DNA of 40,136 nt from an uncultured Pseudomonadota bacterium (GTDB lineage Bacteria; Pseudomonadota; Gammaproteobacteria; Steroidobacterales; Steroidobacteraceae): positions 1 through 40,136 of the forward strand of contig CAMLGF010000030.1 of the NCBI GenBank assembly GCA_946479515.1, written 5' to 3'. Below the pieces are notes generated by a model that was not told the origin of the DNA, ran no database searches, and was given only the letters and a program-made list of their open reading frames with translations. The first letter of the stretch is position 1, and each line of letters begins with the position of its first letter. Of the stretch, positions 36,637 through 40,136 are shown piece after piece. The position numbers and the translations under genes are program-made.

Positions 36637-37692
36637 ATGAGCATTCTGGTCAACAAGCACACCAAGGTCATCTGCCAGGGCTTCACCGGGCAGCAGGGCA
36701 CGTTCCACTCCGAGCAGAGCATCAAGTACGGCACGCGTATGGTCGGCGGCGTCACGCCGGGCCGCGGCGGCGAGAAACATCTCGACCTGCCGGTGTTCGA
36801 TACGGTGGCCGATGCGGTAAAGGACACCGGCGCCACCGCCAGCGTCATCTATGTGCCGGCGGCCTTCGCGGCCGATGCCATCCTCGAGGCGGCCGATGCC
36901 GGCATCGAACTCGTGGTGTGCATCACCGAGGGCATCCCGATCAACGACATGGTGAAGGTGAAGGCCACGCTGGCGGGCACGGGCACGAGGCTCATCGGCC
37001 CGAACTGCCCCGGCATCATCACGCCCGGCGAATGCAAGATCGGCATCATGCCGGGCTTCATTCACAAGAAAGGGCGCGTGGGCATCGTCTCGCGCTCGGG
37101 CACGCTCACTTATGAAGCCGTGTTCCAGACGACCAACGCCGGGCTCGGTCAGAGCACCTGCGTGGGCATCGGCGGCGATCCGGTGCGCGGCATGAACTTC
37201 ATCGACGTGCTCGAGCTATTCGAACGCGATCCGCAGACCGAAGGCATCATCATGGTGGGAGAGATCGGTGGCACCGACGAAGAGGCCGCCGCCGACTTCA
37301 TCCGCAGGTACGTGACCAAGCCGGTGGTGGCGTACATCGCGGGCGTCACCGCGCCTCCCGGCAAGCGCATGGGTCACGCCGGCGCGGTCATCGCCGGCGG
37401 CAAGGGCACGGCGGCCGACAAGTACCGCGCGCTGGACGCCTCCGGCGCGCGCACCGTGAAGTCCCCCGCCGATCTCGGCAAGGCCATGGCGGAACTGCTC
37501 GCCAGGCGCCGCGCGAAGTCGGTGAAGAGGCCGGCCGGACCGAGCGTGCTCATCATCGAGCCGCGGAAGAAGTCGGCGAAGAAGCCGGCCAGAAAGCCGG
37601 CTAAGAAAGCCGCGAAGCGGCCCGCCAGGAAGGCCGCACCGCCCCGCACGATGCGCAAGTCGAAGCCGGCGAAGGCCGCGCGCAAGAAGTAG
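36637..37692 (+). CDS. sucD: Succinate-CoA ligase alpha subunit with Lys-rich tail
   Basis: Partner of SucC that carries the phosphorylated histidine. Residues 1-289 are a standard subunit: N-terminal CoA-binding Rossmann domain ([16 protein letters not shown]), CoA contact [17 protein letters not shown], and active-site His247 ([13 protein letters not shown]). The family usually ends near residue 290. Here about 60 extra residues follow, dominated by Lys, Arg, Ala and Pro ([18 protein letters not shown]), similar in style to histone H1-like bacterial tails. The tail is in frame, ends 9 bases before nadE and shows no sign of frameshift. It might bind nucleic acid or other polyanions; this is speculation. 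Confidence 0.96.
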   Translation: MSILVNKHTKVICQGFTGQQGTFHSEQSIKYGTRMVGGVTPGRGGEKHLDLPVFDTVADAVKDTGATASVIYVPAAFAADAILEAADAGIELVVCITEGIPINDMVKVKATLAGTGTRLIGPNCPGIITPGECKIGIMPGFIHKKGRVGIVSRSGTLTYEAVFQTTNAGLGQSTCVGIGGDPVRGMNFIDVLELFERDPQTEGIIMVGEIGGTDEEAAADFIRRYVTKPVVAYIAGVTAPPGKRMGHAGAVIAGGKGTAADKYRALDASGARTVKSPADLGKAMAELLARRRAKSVKRPAGPSVLIIEPRKKSAKKPARKPAKKAAKRPARKAAPPRTMRKSKPAKAARKK

Positions 37693-37701
37693 CCCGCCGA
37701 G

Positions 37702-39384
37702 GTGGCCACGCCCCCCAAGCGACTGCGGCTCGCGCTCGGGCAGCTCAACCTGCTCGTGGGCGACGTCGCCGGCAACGCACAGAAGATCGTCGCCGCGGCG
37801 GAGCGCGCCTGCCGTGACCTGGATACCGATCTTCTCGTGCTGCCCGAGCTCACGCTTTCCGGCTATCCACCCGAGGACCTGCTGTTCCATCGCGGCTTCC
37901 GTGTCGCCATCGAGAAAGGCATGCAGACGGTGCGCGGCGCGCGCGCGAGCTGCGGTTTCCTGGTGGGGTTTCCGGAATACGCCGGCTCGCAGATCTTCAA
38001 TTCCGCCGCGCTCATCGAGGGCGGGCAGGTGCGCGCCACGCATCGCAAGAGCTGCCTGCCCAACTACAAGGTGTTCGACGAAAAGCGGTATTTCCAGACG
38101 GGCAGCCAGCCGACCGTGGTGGATTTCCGTGGCTTTCGCATCGGCATCCTGATCTGCGAGGACATCTGGGAACCCGAGCCCGCGCAGCTGGCGAAGTCCG
38201 CGGGCGCGGAGATGTTCGTGGTGTTGAACGCCTCGCCCTACGAGATCCACAAGCAGCGCAATCGCGAGGACATCGTGCGCCGCTGCGTGCGCGATCTCGG
38301 CCTGCCGGTGGTGTACGTCAACATGCTGGGTGGCCAGGACGAACTGGTGTTCGACGGCAATTCCTTCGTGATGGATGGTGCGGGCGCCGTGGTGATGCGT
38401 GCGCCGCCCTTCGAAGAAGGCCTGTACACGGTGGATTTCGAGCACGTCGACGGCGTCGCGCGGCCCGTGCCGGCAGCCGTCGCGCCCGAGCTGCCGGACG
38501 CCGAGAGCGTCTACCGCACGCTGGTGCTGGGCGTGCGCGACTACGTGGCCAAGCACGGCTTCCCGGGCGTGGTGCTGGGGCTGTCCGGCGGCATCGATTC
38601 GGCGCTCACGCTCGCCATCGCCGTCGATGCGCTCGGCAGGGACAAGGTGCATGCCGTGATGATGCCGTCGCCCTACACCTCGCAGATGTCGCTGGACGAT
38701 GCCCGGGGGCAGGCGGAGCAGATGGGCGTGAAGTACAGCGTGCTGCCCATCTCCGAGATGATGAAGGCCGCCGAGCACACGCTGCGCGAGGAATTCGCGG
38801 GCCGCAAGCCGGACACCACCGAGGAGAACATCCAGAGCCGCTGTCGCATGGTCCTGCTCATGGGCATCTCCAACAAGACCGGCAAGATGCTGCTGACCAC
38901 GGGCAACAAGAGCGAGATGGCCGTGGGCTATGCCACACTGTACGGCGACATGGCCGGCGGCTTCGCGCCGATCAAGGACTGCTCCAAACTACTCGTGTAC
39001 CGGCTGGCGGAGTACCGGAACTCGGTGTCGGCGGTGATTCCGCAACGCGTGATCACGCGCCCGCCATCGGCCGAACTGAGACCCGATCAGAAGGACAGCG
39101 ATTCGCTGCCGCCGTACGAGGTTCTCGATCCGATTCTCGAGGCATTCATCGAAGATGACCTGTCGGTGGATGAGATCTGCGCCAGGGGCTTCGAGAAGGC
39201 CACCGTCGTGCGCGTGCTGGACCTGGTGAAACGCAACGAATACAAACGCCGCCAGGCTCCGCCGGGCGTGCGCGTCAGCCGCCGCGCCTTCGGGCGGGAC
39301 TGGCGCTATCCAATCACCAGCGGGTATCGGAAGCCGGGGGAATTGGCGAGGATGGGGGAAAAAATCGGGGACATGTCTAATTAG
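37702..39384 (+). CDS. nadE: Glutamine-dependent NAD+ synthetase
   Basis: Makes NAD+ from nicotinate adenine dinucleotide, ATP and glutamine. The 560-residue product is the two-domain form. The nitrilase-like glutaminase domain has the triad Glu49 (VLPELTLSGYP), Lys123 (LPNYKVFDEKRYF) and Cys152 (ILICEDIWEP). The synthetase domain has the PP-loop LSGGIDS at 294-300, then TTGNKSEMAVGYATLYGDM. The GTG at 37702 is the likely start, 9 bases after sucD, although its ribosome-binding site is poor. The final residues (KIGDMSN) come from a palindromic repeat that has replaced the original gene end. Confidence 0.96.
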   Translation: MATPPKRLRLALGQLNLLVGDVAGNAQKIVAAAERACRDLDTDLLVLPELTLSGYPPEDLLFHRGFRVAIEKGMQTVRGARASCGFLVGFPEYAGSQIFNSAALIEGGQVRATHRKSCLPNYKVFDEKRYFQTGSQPTVVDFRGFRIGILICEDIWEPEPAQLAKSAGAEMFVVLNASPYEIHKQRNREDIVRRCVRDLGLPVVYVNMLGGQDELVFDGNSFVMDGAGAVVMRAPPFEEGLYTVDFEHVDGVARPVPAAVAPELPDAESVYRTLVLGVRDYVAKHGFPGVVLGLSGGIDSALTLAIAVDALGRDKVHAVMMPSPYTSQMSLDDARGQAEQMGVKYSVLPISEMMKAAEHTLREEFAGRKPDTTEENIQSRCRMVLLMGISNKTGKMLLTTGNKSEMAVGYATLYGDMAGGFAPIKDCSKLLVYRLAEYRNSVSAVIPQRVITRPPSAELRPDQKDSDSLPPYEVLDPILEAFIEDDLSVDEICARGFEKATVVRVLDLVKRNEYKRRQAPPGVRVSRRAFGRDWRYPITSGYRKPGELARMGEKIGDMSN

Positions 39385-39467
39385 GGTTGTAACAATTGCA
39401 CATGACCTCTTTGTGCTGGGGTGCATCGCCAATTGTTACAACCCTAATTAGACATGTCCCCGATTTT
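39361..39467. repeat. Large palindromic element with perfect 38-base arms
   Basis: The arms at 39361-39398 and 39430-39467 are perfect inverted copies; the 31-base centre contains a smaller hairpin (GCACA/TGTGC). The core ends read GGGGACATGTC and GACATGTCCCC, matching the shorter element at 10722-10762. It supplies the last codons and stop of nadE and ends 18 bases before the end of converging bamD. It would make a strong two-way hairpin in RNA. A further CTGTCCCC at 39471-39478 may be a second partial unit. Its appearance suggests a REP or MITE type mobile repeat. Confidence 0.92.
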
Positions 39468-39484
39468 CGCCTGTCCCCAACCCT

Positions 39485-40136
39485 CTACGACGACAGCCAC
39501 AGCTTGTACCACTTGCGCTTCGCCCCCGGCACCTTGCCTTCGCCGATCTCGCCTTCGTAGTTGGCGCGATACATGGCGCGCGTCTGCGCGGCGAGTTCCT
39601 TGAGGTCCATCTTCTCGTAGCAGAGCACGAGAAGTTCCAGCGCCTGTCGCACGGCGGGCGCGCCGTCGAACTCCTCGATGGCGGTCTTGGCGCGCTGCGC
39701 GGCGGCGACATACGCACCGCGTCCCACGTAGTAGTGCGCCACGGCAATCTCATAGTCCGCCAGGCGATTGCGCAGGTACACCATGCGGCGGCGCGAATCG
39801 TGCGCGTATTCGCTGTTCGGGAACTGTTCGACCACCGTCGCGAACGCGGCGAACGACCGGCGCGCCTGAGTGGGCGGGCGCTGATTCAGATCCACGCGGA
39901 ACCAGCGCTCCAGGAAGTTCGGCATGCGTTCGAAGTCCACCAGCCCCTTGAGGTACCAGGCATAGTCGACGCGCGGATGCGTCGGGTTCTCGCGGATGAA
40001 GGTGTCCGCGGCGTCGATGGCCGAATCCGCCTCGCCCGCCCGGTAGTAGGCGTAGATGACGTCGAGGCGCGACTGGCGGGTTTCCTCGGCGAAGGGATAG
40101 CGCGCCATCAGCGCCTCGTAGACGCGGATGGCAAAC
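39485..40136 (-). CDS. bamD: Outer membrane assembly lipoprotein BamD (C-terminal part)
   Basis: Component of the BAM complex, which folds beta-barrel proteins into the outer membrane. About 217 residues are inside the window; the N terminus with its lipoprotein signal lies beyond the right edge. The visible part is a chain of TPR-like helices including DAADTFIRENPTHPRVDYAWYLKGL, split here across repeats 2 and 3, and the BamD-typical QFPNSEYAHDSRRRMVYLRNRLADYE and RRGAYVAAAQRAK-like helix. An in-frame ATG at 40108 is internal. The C terminus (KWYKLWLSS) is just outside the palindromic repeat. Confidence 0.93.
   Translation of the reverse strand, partial: FAIRVYEALMARYPFAEETRQSRLDVIYAYYRAGEADSAIDAADTFIRENPTHPRVDYAWYLKGLVDFERMPNFLERWFRVDLNQRPPTQARRSFAAFATVVEQFPNSEYAHDSRRRMVYLRNRLADYEIAVAHYYVGRGAYVAAAQRAKTAIEEFDGAPAVRQALELLVLCYEKMDLKELAAQTRAMYRANYEGEIGEGKVPGAKRKWYKLWLSS

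Noticed and set aside
37560..37692. SucD Lys-rich tail as a frameshift artefact
   Set aside because: No alternative frame restores a known SucD end, codon use stays consistent, and the tail stops 9 bases before nadE. Kept as real, subject to comparison with relatives.

Overview
This is a GC-rich stretch of a bacterial chromosome, best explained as a gammaproteobacterium related to Xanthomonadales, Nevskiales or Steroidobacterales. The evidence is gene order and protein families: ftsA-ftsZ-lpxC, then dciA/M23/secA/mutT, pilABCD-coaE-zapD, pilSR beside sucCD, and nadE facing bamD. No rRNA, tRNA, CRISPR array, integrase or insertion sequence was seen, and no gene-free gap exceeds about 250 bases. 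The assignment comes from reading and memory, not from database searches.

Layout. Positions 1-3036 hold the end of ftsA, ftsZ and lpxC (division and lipid A synthesis). At 3217-5463 a two-gene FAD-dependent GMC dehydrogenase unit sits between lpxC and dciA. At 5483-10721 are dciA (minus), an M23 endopeptidase, secA, a MutT-type Nudix gene and an unknown small gene. At 10718-15292 two secreted prolyl-specific serine peptidases (DPP-IV type and prolyl oligopeptidase type) are divergently transcribed 15 bases apart. At 15314-18047 is an AT-richer Rhs island: two N-terminally truncated Rhs cores, one ending in a phospholipase A2-like toxin tip followed by an overlapping ankyrin lipoprotein (probable immunity gene), plus a frame-shifted third Rhs tail. 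At 18111-24315 (minus) lie zapD, coaE, pilD, pilC, pilB and pilA; pilA has an excellent sigma-54 promoter. The matching regulators pilS and pilR lie at 32387-35368.

Between pilA and pilR, a position where related genomes usually keep pilus genes together, sits the most interesting region (24493-32383). It holds a membrane-anchored sulfatase-fold protein with Thr in place of the sulfatase Cys, and a tightly packed plus-strand operon of five genes. These are a cytidylyltransferase fused to a ParB/SbnI-like (free serine kinase-like) domain, a SAM methyltransferase, a CDP-glycerol glycerophosphotransferase-like protein, a divergent YidC paralogue and a second membrane-anchored alkaline-phosphatase-superfamily protein. 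Together they look like a pathway that phosphorylates a small alcohol or amino acid, activates it as a CDP derivative and transfers it to a cell-surface acceptor, possibly pilin. The enzyme families are visible in the sequence; the substrate, the acceptor and the link to pili are inference.

The right end (35457-40136) carries sucC, a sucD with an unusual Lys/Ala/Pro-rich tail of about 60 residues, glutamine-dependent nadE, and the 3' part of bamD. Two palindromic elements sharing GGGGACAT/ATGTCCCC ends lie at convergent gene ends (10722-10762 and 39361-39467), and both supply the last codons of a neighbouring gene.
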